Source: an uncultured Bacteroidota bacterium (GTDB lineage Bacteria; Bacteroidota; Bacteroidia; AKYH767-A; OLB10). From it: a stretch of DNA of 64,000 nucleotides. Location: positions 149,753-213,752 of the forward strand of contig CAADHD010000025.1 of NCBI GenBank assembly GCA_900696575.1, written 5' to 3'. Positions within the stretch are counted from its first letter, which is position 1. Every line of letters begins with the position of its first letter. The notes beneath the pieces are model-generated. The model had not been told where the DNA came from. It did no database searches and saw nothing but the letters and a program-made list of their open reading frames with translations. The position numbers and the translations under genes are program-made. This document shows, piece after piece, positions 29,141 through 37,144 of this stretch.

Positions 29141-29620
29141 TCAAATGCTTTGAATCAAAGCAACAGCATAAGCACATACACCCTCTTCGCGGCCAACATA
29201 TCCTAATTTCTCATTGGTGGTGGCTTTTATGCCTATGTCATCAGCGGTTATATTCAAAAGCGGGGCAAGCACTGATTTTATTTCCGCAATATACGGATTA
29301 ACTTTGGGTTGCTCAAGCACCAAAGTGGCATCAATGTTTGAAACAGTAAATCCCTTTTTACCGATAAGGTCAACTACTTCTTCAAGCAAAACAGTACTGT
29401 CTATACCGCGATAAGCTTCATCGTTATTAGGAAAATAAAAACCAATATCGCGCAGGCCGGCAGCTCCGAGCAATGCATCGCACATGGCATGAATCAATAC
29501 ATCGGCATCGCTGTGACCATAAGGGCCTTTATCACTTGTAATAATCACTCCGCCCAATTTGCAGGTTCTGCCATCCTGCAACCGGTGAACATCATATCCG
29601 AATCCTACTCTTATTTTCAT
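29141..29620 (-). CDS. ispF: 2-C-methyl-D-erythritol 2,4-cyclodiphosphate synthase
   Basis: Forms the cyclic diphosphate in the MEP pathway of isoprenoid synthesis. The 159-residue protein has the zinc-binding Asp-x-His in GYDVHRL, the SDADVLIHAMCDALLGAAG motif, and the family end motif NEKLGYVGREEGVCAYA. First gene of a five-gene minus-strand operon (ispF, cdd, permease, yigZ, glycosyltransferase). The 142-base gap upstream separates it from the divergent exonuclease gene; I see no strong promoter box in it. Confidence 0.97.
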   Translation of the reverse strand: MKIRVGFGYDVHRLQDGRTCKLGGVIITSDKGPYGHSDADVLIHAMCDALLGAAGLRDIGFYFPNNDEAYRGIDSTVLLEEVVDLIGKKGFTVSNIDATLVLEQPKVNPYIAEIKSVLAPLLNITADDIGIKATTNEKLGYVGREEGVCAYAVALIQSI

Positions 29621-29762
29621 TGATTTGTTTTGGGGTAAAATTAATCACAGCATGCCTTACATTTCTTATTCAGTCAAAGCTGTTTTTAACAGGCAGATGT
29701 TTTATGCTTACCGGTAATTCTGCTGTAATTATAAACGATAAAATGTTTACGAACTTAGCGGC

Positions 29763-31157
29763 ATGTTTTCAATAATTGATGTAGAAACAACCGGAGGCAG
29801 TTTCAGGCAGGCTAAAATTACAGAGATTGCTATTCTGCTGCATGATGGAAATAAAATTACCGACAGGTTTGAAACTCTTATTAATCCAGGCATGGCGATT
29901 CCATGGTTCATAACACGGCTTACAGGAATTGATGACAGCATGGTAAAAAACGCACCTAAGTTTCATGAAGTGGCAAAGATGATTGTGGAGCTTACAGAAA
30001 ACAGAATTCTGGTGGCGCATAATTCGAAATTCGACTACGGATTTCTTCAGCATGAATATCATGCATTGGGTTATAAATTTCTGCGTAACACGTTTTGCAC
30101 CTGCACAGTAAGCAGAAAGTTGTTTCCCGGTTTGCATTCATACGGACTGGAAAACCTCAGCAGGCATTTCAATATTGAAAACAAGAGCAGACACCGTGCT
30201 GCTGGCGATGCAGAAGCCACTTCTGTACTGCTTGAAAAAATAATTGAAGTTTCAGGACTTGAATCGGTCAACAGTTATTTAATTCCATGGAATCGTAATA
30301 ATAAATTGCCCGCTTCCATTACGCCTGATGAGCTTCACAGCCTTCCCCATACTGCCGGTGTTTATTTTTTCAAGGACGAGTCAGGTAAAATAATTTATGC
30401 AGGCAAAGCCGTAAACCTAAACCGCAGGGTGTTATCTCATTTTTCGAATACGCGCACCGGAAAAGTCTCTAAAACTGCTGCACACGCTCATTCATTCAGT
30501 TATGAAGTAACAGGCAGCGAGTTAATTGCCCTGCTTCGCGAAACAGAAGTGATAAAAAGTGAAATGCCCATTCTTAACCGTGCGCAGAAGAACACCAATG
30601 CTCCCATCGGTATTTTTAAATCGCTGCATAACGGATACCTGCATCTTGAAACCGGAAGCGTTTTTGCCGGGAATATGGAGGAACCCGTATTGCAGTTTTC
30701 GAAATCTGCTCAGGCGTTGCGTACGCTTGAAAAGATGGCACAGGAATTTGAATTGTGTGCATCACTTTGTCATCTGGAAGAAGAAAAATCTTCGGGATGT
30801 TTCGGCTATCAGATCAAACAATGCCGGGGCGCCTGTGCCGGAAAGGAAAATGCCGGTGTTTATAACAAAAGGGTTGAACGGGCTCTGAATGCTTTCGCAT
30901 TTTCTATGAAAGATTTGTTGATAATTGATGATGGCAGAACCCCTGATGAAAAATCAGCAGTGTTAATACGCAACGGGAAGTATGAAGGGTATGGCTTCTT
31001 TAATCCCGAATTCTCCAAATCTGTTTATGAAATTATAGATTGTATTAAACCACATACATTCTATCCTGAATCGCTTTCTATCATACATTCATTCATCAAA
31101 AAGAAAAAAGTGAAAGTGATAGAACTTCAACAAGAAGCATCCTTAAAACTTCTTTGA
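29763..31157 (+). CDS. DnaQ-type 3'-5' exonuclease fused to a GIY-YIG (UvrC/Cho-like) nuclease
   Basis: A 464-residue two-nuclease protein. Residues 1-165 form a DEDDh exonuclease: DVETTG holds the first acidic pair, HNSKFDYGFL the third block and HRAAGDAEAT the His and last Asp. Residues 195-275 form a GIY-YIG endonuclease (GVYFF, then IYAGKA, then NRRVLSHF). After it comes a Cys-rich stretch (CFGYQIKQCRGACAG), as in the UvrC middle region. Such fusions resemble E. coli Cho and mycobacterial exonuclease-Cho proteins, which cut on the 5' side of DNA lesions. No UvrC RNase H-like domain is present. A GNAT gene follows, with start and stop almost touching. Confidence 0.9.
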   Translation: MFSIIDVETTGGSFRQAKITEIAILLHDGNKITDRFETLINPGMAIPWFITRLTGIDDSMVKNAPKFHEVAKMIVELTENRILVAHNSKFDYGFLQHEYHALGYKFLRNTFCTCTVSRKLFPGLHSYGLENLSRHFNIENKSRHRAAGDAEATSVLLEKIIEVSGLESVNSYLIPWNRNNKLPASITPDELHSLPHTAGVYFFKDESGKIIYAGKAVNLNRRVLSHFSNTRTGKVSKTAAHAHSFSYEVTGSELIALLRETEVIKSEMPILNRAQKNTNAPIGIFKSLHNGYLHLETGSVFAGNMEEPVLQFSKSAQALRTLEKMAQEFELCASLCHLEEEKSSGCFGYQIKQCRGACAGKENAGVYNKRVERALNAFAFSMKDLLIIDDGRTPDEKSAVLIRNGKYEGYGFFNPEFSKSVYEIIDCIKPHTFYPESLSIIHSFIKKKKVKVIELQQEASLKLL

Positions 31158-31159
31158 CT

Positions 31160-31606
31160 ATGAATGAAGTGAATAACTTGCAGGTAACCACTCCACAAAC
31201 CCCAAACGACTGGGAGGAATATTTTGATTTACGCTGGAGAATTCTTCGCGCGCCATGGAATCAGCCCAAAGGCAGCGAGCGGGTTGAGGATGATAACACT
31301 TCCTTTCATGCCATGATCAGGAATGATGAAAAGGTTATTGCCTGCGGTCGCATTCACCCGGTTGATGATCAAACAGCACAGATCAGGTTTATGGCTGTTG
31401 ATTATGCGTATCAGGGAATGGGAATTGGCTCATTGGTGCTCAGGTATCTTGAAGAGTATGCCATTAAGAAAAAGATAAAAAAGATCATCCTGCAAGCGCG
31501 CGAAGAAGCAATTTCATTTTATGAGAGAAATGGTTATTCAATGGTGAAGAAAACCGATTTGCTTTTTGGAACCATACAGCACTACCTGATGGAGAAAAAC
31601 ATTTAA
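31160..31606 (+). CDS. GNAT-family acetyltransferase
   Basis: A 148-residue acetyltransferase with DWEEYFDLRWRILRAPWNQP at the N-terminus. The acetyl-CoA loop is YQGMGIGSLVLRYLEEYA and the last unit is FYERNGYSMVKK. A TTG at 31154 overlaps the previous stop, but the ATG at 31160 is the better start. It shares a transcript with the exonuclease fusion, though a DNA-repair link is not evident. The acceptor is unknown. Confidence 0.88.
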   Translation: MNEVNNLQVTTPQTPNDWEEYFDLRWRILRAPWNQPKGSERVEDDNTSFHAMIRNDEKVIACGRIHPVDDQTAQIRFMAVDYAYQGMGIGSLVLRYLEEYAIKKKIKKIILQAREEAISFYERNGYSMVKKTDLLFGTIQHYLMEKNI

Positions 31607-31619
31607 AGCGCACCGGTAT

Positions 31620-32810
31620 TTACAAATCAGACAAGAATCTAAGCACCTTATTACCAAGCACGGTATTATCGTATTTTTCTTCAATCAGCTTGCGGGCATT
31701 CAGGCTGATGGTCTTTCTTAACTGAGAATCTGATTTTAATTGAAGAATAGCCGTGCAAAAATCCTGAGCGGTATCGGCAATCAGAATATTTTTTCCGTTC
31801 ATGTATTCAATTCCTTCAGCACCTATTAATGTGCTTACAATGGCTTTGCCTGCAGCCATGCCTTCAATAATTTTAACCCTCATTCCTCCGCCCGACAACA
31901 ACGGCACTATCATAACAGGTTTATCGTGCATAAAAATTTTTGCATTTTCAACTCTTCCAACAACAATGAGGTTTTTGCTCGCAAGCTTAAAAATTCGCTC
32001 AGGCATATCCTTTCCGGCAAGAATTATTCTTATGTCAGGATCGTTTTTTAATAGGCAGGGATACACTTCCTTTAAAAACCAGTCAACAGCTTCGAGGTTA
32101 GGCATCCAATCCATAGAGCCCAAATGAAAAGCACTGAAACCAGTATCAGGATTTCCGGCAGGGTAATCTTTTGCATCCACCCCGATTGGAAATGTAAGCA
32201 TTGGAATGCTGCAACCCAGCTTTCGGTAATGCAACTCGTCAACCGGAGTGATAGGAAGCATGGCATCAAATTGATTTAGCAGTTTCAATTCGTAATTCTT
32301 AAGCCTTTTGGCCAACAAACCCAGATACCATTTCTTAAGTGGCTGCTGGCATGACTGTGCTAACCTTTCCCAAATGACAAATTCCACATTGTGTGAACGC
32401 ATGATAGCTTTGGCTTTTGAATGCTTTCTAACTGTATCAAGATAAGTCGCCATGAACAAGCCTTCAAACCATACGGCATCGTACTCTTTCTCTCTCAATG
32501 TACGGATAAGGAGTTTCTCAAATTCAGCAGATCTGAAACGTATTACATGCAACGATTCTTTTGTAAATAAATTGAGAAATGCCTGTAATGGACGAACCGA
32601 CAAATCAAGAGGTATGGTTTCAAGGGCTGTTGACTTCAGAACTTCAGGATTAATTTTATCTAAAGCAATAAAATTTTTATTGGTATTAAATGAAAGTGAT
32701 TTGAGAGATGCCCCGCAAGCCATCAAAGCTCTGGCAGCATTGTTCATGGCAATGGTAGCTCCGTCATTAGGAAGAAACGGAACACGGATGCACAGTTGTA
32801 GAATGTTCAA
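31620..32810 (-). CDS. GT4-family glycosyltransferase
   Basis: A 396-residue GT-B enzyme. RVPFLPNDGATIAMNNAARAL at the start forms the acceptor-side glycine-rich loop. FHLGSMDWMPNLEAVDWFL and MRVKIIEGMAAGKAIVSTLIG are the donor-side blocks of PelF/WsbE-like family 4 enzymes. No membrane helix is seen, so it acts at the cytoplasmic face. It overlaps the LptF/G permease gene by four bases, which ties it to lipopolysaccharide or other surface glycan export; the sugar is unknown. Confidence 0.87.
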   Translation of the reverse strand: MNILQLCIRVPFLPNDGATIAMNNAARALMACGASLKSLSFNTNKNFIALDKINPEVLKSTALETIPLDLSVRPLQAFLNLFTKESLHVIRFRSAEFEKLLIRTLREKEYDAVWFEGLFMATYLDTVRKHSKAKAIMRSHNVEFVIWERLAQSCQQPLKKWYLGLLAKRLKNYELKLLNQFDAMLPITPVDELHYRKLGCSIPMLTFPIGVDAKDYPAGNPDTGFSAFHLGSMDWMPNLEAVDWFLKEVYPCLLKNDPDIRIILAGKDMPERIFKLASKNLIVVGRVENAKIFMHDKPVMIVPLLSGGGMRVKIIEGMAAGKAIVSTLIGAEGIEYMNGKNILIADTAQDFCTAILQLKSDSQLRKTISLNARKLIEEKYDNTVLGNKVLRFLSDL

Positions 32811-34237
32811 GAGTGGCGGGGTTTAAAAATTCTTTTCAAAGTATTCCGGTAAGCGTCAACATCAAAAATCACGGAATCGTGAGTAGCCTTATACATTAAG
32901 ATTAATCCAATGGGCAGCAATGCCAGCGGAGCAATCCACATACCGTTGGCAGGATCAATCACATTTTCTTTGGCAAACTTTTCACCGGTAATGCTGATGA
33001 TGTGAAAAAGCAGAAAAAACAAAACAGATACAACCAGGGGCAAACCAAGTCCGCCTTTTTTTACAATAGCTCCGAAAGGAGCGCCAATCAGGAATAAAAT
33101 AATGCAGGCAATAGAAAGCGTGAATTTACGATGCCATTCAATGCGGTAACGGGTTATAGTACGGTTCCGTGCTTCCATTTCGTCTTTGTTGTTATTCACA
33201 AAAATTTTTGAGTTGCGTGCCAGCGAAAGTGCATTCTCAAATACGCGGTTCCTATCCCGGCCAGTTAGTAATGCTTCAGGATTGCTTTCCGGAACGCTTT
33301 CTACTGATGATGCTTTAAGCATTTTAGCGGAATCGCTCATAAAATTAAGGTAAGTAACTGAGGATGCAATTAATTCATGCGCCCTTTGGTTATAATTTTT
33401 CTCAAGACTGTCAATGGCTTTGGTGAGCTGACTAAAATTGAGCATTTGCCAACTGTCGCGATACCAGTCTTCAGGAGTACGTTTCAGATTAAAGATGGAA
33501 AGATCGAAACGGAGTTGCTGTTCTTTAAAAAATGCCTGAGTAAAGGGACGGGTGTTTACTCCGTTTACAAATTTAACGCCTTCTTCGTAACTCTTGCCGT
33601 CATACAAAGTGAGCAGCATGAATTGTTTATCATCAGTCAGTTTCATTTCACCATGATCAGCAAGAATGACTTTGTTGTTGCCCAGTCCTTGTGTATGATC
33701 GTAAATCATGATACTGTAAAGCCTGTCAGAATTTTTGTCTTTATTGCCGATGCGTATGGAATACCCGTCAATACCGCTGTAAAAAACACCTTCGCGAATA
33801 TCGAGTGCAGGTTTCTGCTGCCTTACATCATACAACAGCACACCGCTTTTAAGATTGGCAACCGGCAGTACATAATTGGAAAAAAGAAATGCAATAACGC
33901 TGATAAGTGCTGCTGTAATTAATAACGGGCGAAACATTTTGGTTAATGAGACACCGGAAGCTTTGGCGGCAGTTAACTCCAGATGCTCGGCCAGGTTGCC
34001 ATACGTCATAATGGATGAAACCAGAATAGCAAGCGGCAAAGCAAGCGGAACAAGTGTAATGGAGGTATAAAAAATCAGTTTGGCAAGGATGAACCATTCC
34101 AGGCCTTTGCCAACCATATCATCAATGTACTTCCAAAGAAACTGCATGATGAGTACAAACAAGGCAATGAAAAATGTGGCCATGAATGGTCCGGCAAATT
34201 CTTTCAGTACCAACAGGCTCAGTTTTTTTATTCTCAC
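32807..34237 (-). CDS. LptF/LptG-family lipopolysaccharide transport permease
   Basis: A 476-residue YjgP/YjgQ-family protein, longer than the usual 350-370 because the periplasmic beta-jellyroll between the helix groups is enlarged (about residues 125-370). Three helices precede it (starting near PFMATFFIALFVLIMQFLW, VPLALPLAILVSSIMTYG and PLLITAALISVIAFL). Three follow, including FTLSIACIILFLIGAPFGAIVKKGG, a strong family signature. It would extract LPS from the inner membrane with LptB2. The start is a GTG at 34237; a TAACATTG box lies 23 bases upstream on the minus strand (34267-34260). Confidence 0.9.
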   Translation of the reverse strand: MRIKKLSLLVLKEFAGPFMATFFIALFVLIMQFLWKYIDDMVGKGLEWFILAKLIFYTSITLVPLALPLAILVSSIMTYGNLAEHLELTAAKASGVSLTKMFRPLLITAALISVIAFLFSNYVLPVANLKSGVLLYDVRQQKPALDIREGVFYSGIDGYSIRIGNKDKNSDRLYSIMIYDHTQGLGNNKVILADHGEMKLTDDKQFMLLTLYDGKSYEEGVKFVNGVNTRPFTQAFFKEQQLRFDLSIFNLKRTPEDWYRDSWQMLNFSQLTKAIDSLEKNYNQRAHELIASSVTYLNFMSDSAKMLKASSVESVPESNPEALLTGRDRNRVFENALSLARNSKIFVNNNKDEMEARNRTITRYRIEWHRKFTLSIACIILFLIGAPFGAIVKKGGLGLPLVVSVLFFLLFHIISITGEKFAKENVIDPANGMWIAPLALLPIGLILMYKATHDSVIFDVDAYRNTLKRIFKPRHS

Positions 34238-34336
34238 TAAATGGATGGTATGGGGAGTGCAATGTTAGTCATTGAAACCTAAATTGATTTTGTTGAAAAC
34301 GATTTAACAATACAAAGAATTATTTAAATGTTCTCT

Positions 34337-34367
34337 TTGCTTGGTAAGCTTCATTCTCATATTTTAG
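34337..34367 (+). promoter_or_regulatory. Probable promoter of the lysyl oxidase-like gene
   Basis: TTG at 34337-34339, a 20-base spacer and TATTTTAG at 34360-34367 (one mismatch to TAnnTTTG). It lies 29 bases before the ATG in the 159-base divergent gap. Confidence 0.4.
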
Positions 34368-34396
34368 CGCTCGAAAAAAGCACCTCCATCTCGTTT

Positions 34397-36439
34397 ATGA
34401 AGAAAATTTACGGATTGATAGCAGCCATACTGCTTCCATTCATTGGTATTAGCCAATGTACAACCACCAATGCCACAAGCTGTGTATGCCTTGACCTTAC
34501 ACAAAGCAATTGCGACCTGTTACCTGATATTAAATTAGGTCCTCCGCCCTTTTATGCTCAGGGCAACAATGGAATAATTGAGTACCCTCAAATCTGCAAT
34601 CCTCCCTGCCAGGGAAATGACGGAAGATTGAGAATTTCGGTAAGCACTCCGAATATCGGGGTAGGTCCGTTAACCGTTCGTACTACTACTACGTTTGTAT
34701 GCGGTCAGGATACATTTTATGGTGCCTCACCCGGTATTTGCCCCAATGGCGATCCGCCAAAACAATTGATTGTACAGCGTGTGTATCATAAAAACGGAAA
34801 CACCATGACATATTACGACCGCGCTGCCGGATCTATGACTTACCATCCCACTCATGGCCACATGCACGTGGATGATTGGGGAATTTATACTTTACGAGAT
34901 AATAACGGAGACCCTGATCCGCTTAACTGGCCTATCATTGGCACAGGAGCTAAGCTTGCTTTCTGTCTGATGGATTACGGCTCCTGTTCCACCTATAACG
35001 GACATTGCCTCGATGACAACGGAAATGTTTTAGTAAACGGTAATTTTCCTAACTGGGGATTAGGCGGTGGCAATTACAACTGTTCGGCTACAGAACAGGG
35101 TATCAGTTCAGGATACACAGATATTTATTATCAATACTTAGATGGAATGTGGATTAACTTACCTCCGGGTTTGTGCAACGGACAATACTGGATTGTTGTT
35201 CAGATTGACCCGTACGACTACTTTCTTGAATCTAATGAAAATAATAATGTCTATGCATTTCCGTATGCACTCACTCAGCAAAATTCCGGAGGCACCGCAA
35301 GTATTACTGCTATAGGGCCAACAACTATTTGTCCGGGAGAAACAACAACACTTTCGGCCAATAGCGGTACTTCATATCTTTGGTCAAACGGTGCTACTAC
35401 ACAAACCATACTGGTGAATACGGCCGGAACTTATACTGTTACGGTAAGCTCAGCCTGCGGAACAGCAACTTCACAACCGGTTTCAGTTTCTTTAACCTCC
35501 ACTCAACCACCTTCCACAACAGACGACTCCGTATGCTTTGTGGGTTCCGGCATTTTAACCGCTTCCGGAACAGGTGATATTAACTGGTACGATGCTCAAA
35601 CAGGTGGCAACCTGGTTGGAACCGGAAGTTCATTTACAACTCCGGTACTTACAAGCAGTACAACCTATTATGCTGACAATACCGATACTTTTTTAGGACC
35701 GGTGAATTTTGCACCGCCTCACAATAATTTAATAGGTAACGGTGGCAATCATACCGACCCGACACGCTATCTCATTTTTAATGCATTAACTGATTTAACG
35801 CTTGTTTCCGTTAAAGTCTATGCCCAGGGTGCCGGCAACAGAATCATTGAACTTAGGGATAACAACAATGCCGTACTTCAATCGGTAACTGCGTTTGTTC
35901 CTGATGGTGAAAGCCGTATAACACTTAACTTCAACATCATGGCAGGTACTAATTACAGACTCGGCACAGGCAATACTCCTGATATGTTCAGAAATAACAG
36001 CGGGGTTCAGTATCCTTATGATGTAAATGGTTTTGTTTCCATTACCAGTTCATCGGCAGGAGCACAGTTTTATTATTTCTTTTACGATTGGGAAGTGAAA
36101 GGACCTGATATGGTTTGCACCAGTTTGCGCTCACCAGCAACCATGCATGTGCAGAATTGCCTTGGCATTGATGAAAACGAAACTTCATTAATTGCTTCGC
36201 TGTTTCCAAACCCGAACAAAGGATTACTTTCCGTTCAGTTGAAGAATACAGCCAATGCCGATATTAAACTGAGTATTACCGACCTCAGTGGAAAAATAGT
36301 AATGCAGCAATCGTTCAGCAAAGTTGCTGCCGGCTTTAATACTTCGTTGAATCTGGAAGGAACTGCTTCAGGTACCTATTTGTTAAAGGCCGCTGTAAAC
36401 GGAACAGAAAGCATTCAGAAATTTACAATCATTGAATAA
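34397..36439 (+). CDS. Secreted lysyl oxidase-like protein with T9SS sorting domain
   Basis: A 680-residue exported protein. The signal peptide is MKKIYGLIAAILLPFIGISQ, and a frame-open Met 23 codons earlier is less likely. Residues 75-290 resemble the lysyl oxidase catalytic domain: a copper-site block HPTHGHMHVDDWGIY (His153, His155, His157, with His150 nearby). Next come GAKLAFCLMD, where Lys186 matches the quinone-forming Lys, and a Tyr-rich GYTDIYYQY. IVVQIDPYDYFLESNENNN matches the family end. Two Ig-like segments (about 305-450), a beta-rich region and a type A T9SS sorting domain (from LFPNPNKGLLSVQL) complete it. It probably oxidises amines or lysines outside the cell; activity is inferred. 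Confidence 0.85.
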   Translation: MKKIYGLIAAILLPFIGISQCTTTNATSCVCLDLTQSNCDLLPDIKLGPPPFYAQGNNGIIEYPQICNPPCQGNDGRLRISVSTPNIGVGPLTVRTTTTFVCGQDTFYGASPGICPNGDPPKQLIVQRVYHKNGNTMTYYDRAAGSMTYHPTHGHMHVDDWGIYTLRDNNGDPDPLNWPIIGTGAKLAFCLMDYGSCSTYNGHCLDDNGNVLVNGNFPNWGLGGGNYNCSATEQGISSGYTDIYYQYLDGMWINLPPGLCNGQYWIVVQIDPYDYFLESNENNNVYAFPYALTQQNSGGTASITAIGPTTICPGETTTLSANSGTSYLWSNGATTQTILVNTAGTYTVTVSSACGTATSQPVSVSLTSTQPPSTTDDSVCFVGSGILTASGTGDINWYDAQTGGNLVGTGSSFTTPVLTSSTTYYADNTDTFLGPVNFAPPHNNLIGNGGNHTDPTRYLIFNALTDLTLVSVKVYAQGAGNRIIELRDNNNAVLQSVTAFVPDGESRITLNFNIMAGTNYRLGTGNTPDMFRNNSGVQYPYDVNGFVSITSSSAGAQFYYFFYDWEVKGPDMVCTSLRSPATMHVQNCLGIDENETSLIASLFPNPNKGLLSVQLKNTANADIKLSITDLSGKIVMQQSFSKVAAGFNTSLNLEGTASGTYLLKAAVNGTESIQKFTIIE

Positions 36440-36456
36440 TAAAAGTCTTTAAGTTA

Positions 36457-36484
36457 AAAAAGGTCTGCTCATGCAGGCCTTTTT
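36457..36484 (+). terminator. Rho-independent terminator after the lysyl oxidase-like gene
   Basis: A 12-bp stem (36457-36468 with 36473-36484, one G-T pair), loop TCAT, followed by a T-rich tail, 17 bases after the stop. Confidence 0.85.
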
Positions 36485-36509
36485 CTTTTTGTAACATTGC
36501 CCTGCAATT

Positions 36510-36719
36510 ATGACAAACAGAAGAAGAGCTATTCTGACAGGTGTTTCTCTGAGCATTGGTTTTCTGCTTAGCATCCTGCTCTTCTATTTCAAGAAAGGTC
36601 AATTTGACCAGCAGTCATTGTTTTTTCTCGGAACTGTCATGGCCTATTCAATTCTTATTGTTGTAGGTATCGGCTGGTACCTTCAGCGAAATTCGAAAAA
36701 GAAAGACGGGATGATGTGA
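36510..36719 (+). CDS. Small two-helix membrane protein, function unknown
   Basis: A 69-residue protein with two hydrophobic helices (starting near ILTGVSLSIGFLLSILLFYF and LFFLGTVMAYSILIVVGIGW) and basic ends. I recognise no family. The codons look genuine and the ORF is isolated between a terminator and a minus-strand gene. Such short membrane proteins are common and poorly known in Bacteroidota. Confidence 0.55.
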   Translation: MTNRRRAILTGVSLSIGFLLSILLFYFKKGQFDQQSLFFLGTVMAYSILIVVGIGWYLQRNSKKKDGMM

Positions 36720-36791
36720 GGAGTGGATGTAGAGTGAATAGCTAAGAGGCTTCTGCATCAACCCTAATCCTTCATCATTCAACTCTTTACG

Positions 36792-37103
36792 TTACACAAA
36801 ATTGTAATTCTTCTCCTTTTGCCAAAAATCACCCAATGGTTTTCCCGGATAGTGTTTATCCACTTTTTTGCGATGCTTTTTCATCCGCTTGCGGGTTTTT
36901 TTATCCTGCAACATAAAATGTCTTTTCTTCCCTTTCAGTTCTGCTTTACGGGCTTTTTTCTCCTGCCGCACCTTTGCTTTCTCGGCTTTGCGCTGTGCTT
37001 TGGTCGGCTTTGAACGTTTGCTGTTGCTCTCCTGGGCAGAAACAGAATGACTGATTGCAAAAGCAAGAATAAACAAGATGATAATTTTCAGAATGCTGCG
37101 CAT
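36792..37103 (-). CDS. Exported lysine/arginine-rich small protein
   Basis: A 103-residue protein with a clear signal peptide (hydrophobic IIILFILAFAISHSV, cleavage near SAQ). The mature part is extremely basic, dominated by Lys and Arg with Gln and Glu (for example KKARKAELKGKKRHF). It ends in a less charged YPGKPLGDFWQKEKNYNF segment. No known domain. The charge suggests binding to an acidic partner outside the cytoplasm, such as LPS, DNA or RNA, but this is only inference. Confidence 0.65.
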   Translation of the reverse strand: MRSILKIIILFILAFAISHSVSAQESNSKRSKPTKAQRKAEKAKVRQEKKARKAELKGKKRHFMLQDKKTRKRMKKHRKKVDKHYPGKPLGDFWQKEKNYNFV

Positions 37104-37144
37104 AAAGCAAATGTAGCAGTGAGATAACGCCTTCGGTCAAAGGT

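Noticed and set aside
33377-33922. 181-codon open frame on the plus strand
   Set aside because: Shadow of the LptF/G gene on the opposite strand; no motif or start context.
34328-34396. Upstream in-frame ATG for the lysyl oxidase-like gene
   Set aside because: It would put 23 residues before a normal signal peptide and overlap the probable promoter boxes.
36850-36870. TTTATCCACTTT, close to a DnaA box
   Set aside because: A single near-match inside a coding gene, without clustering. It does not support an origin of replication.
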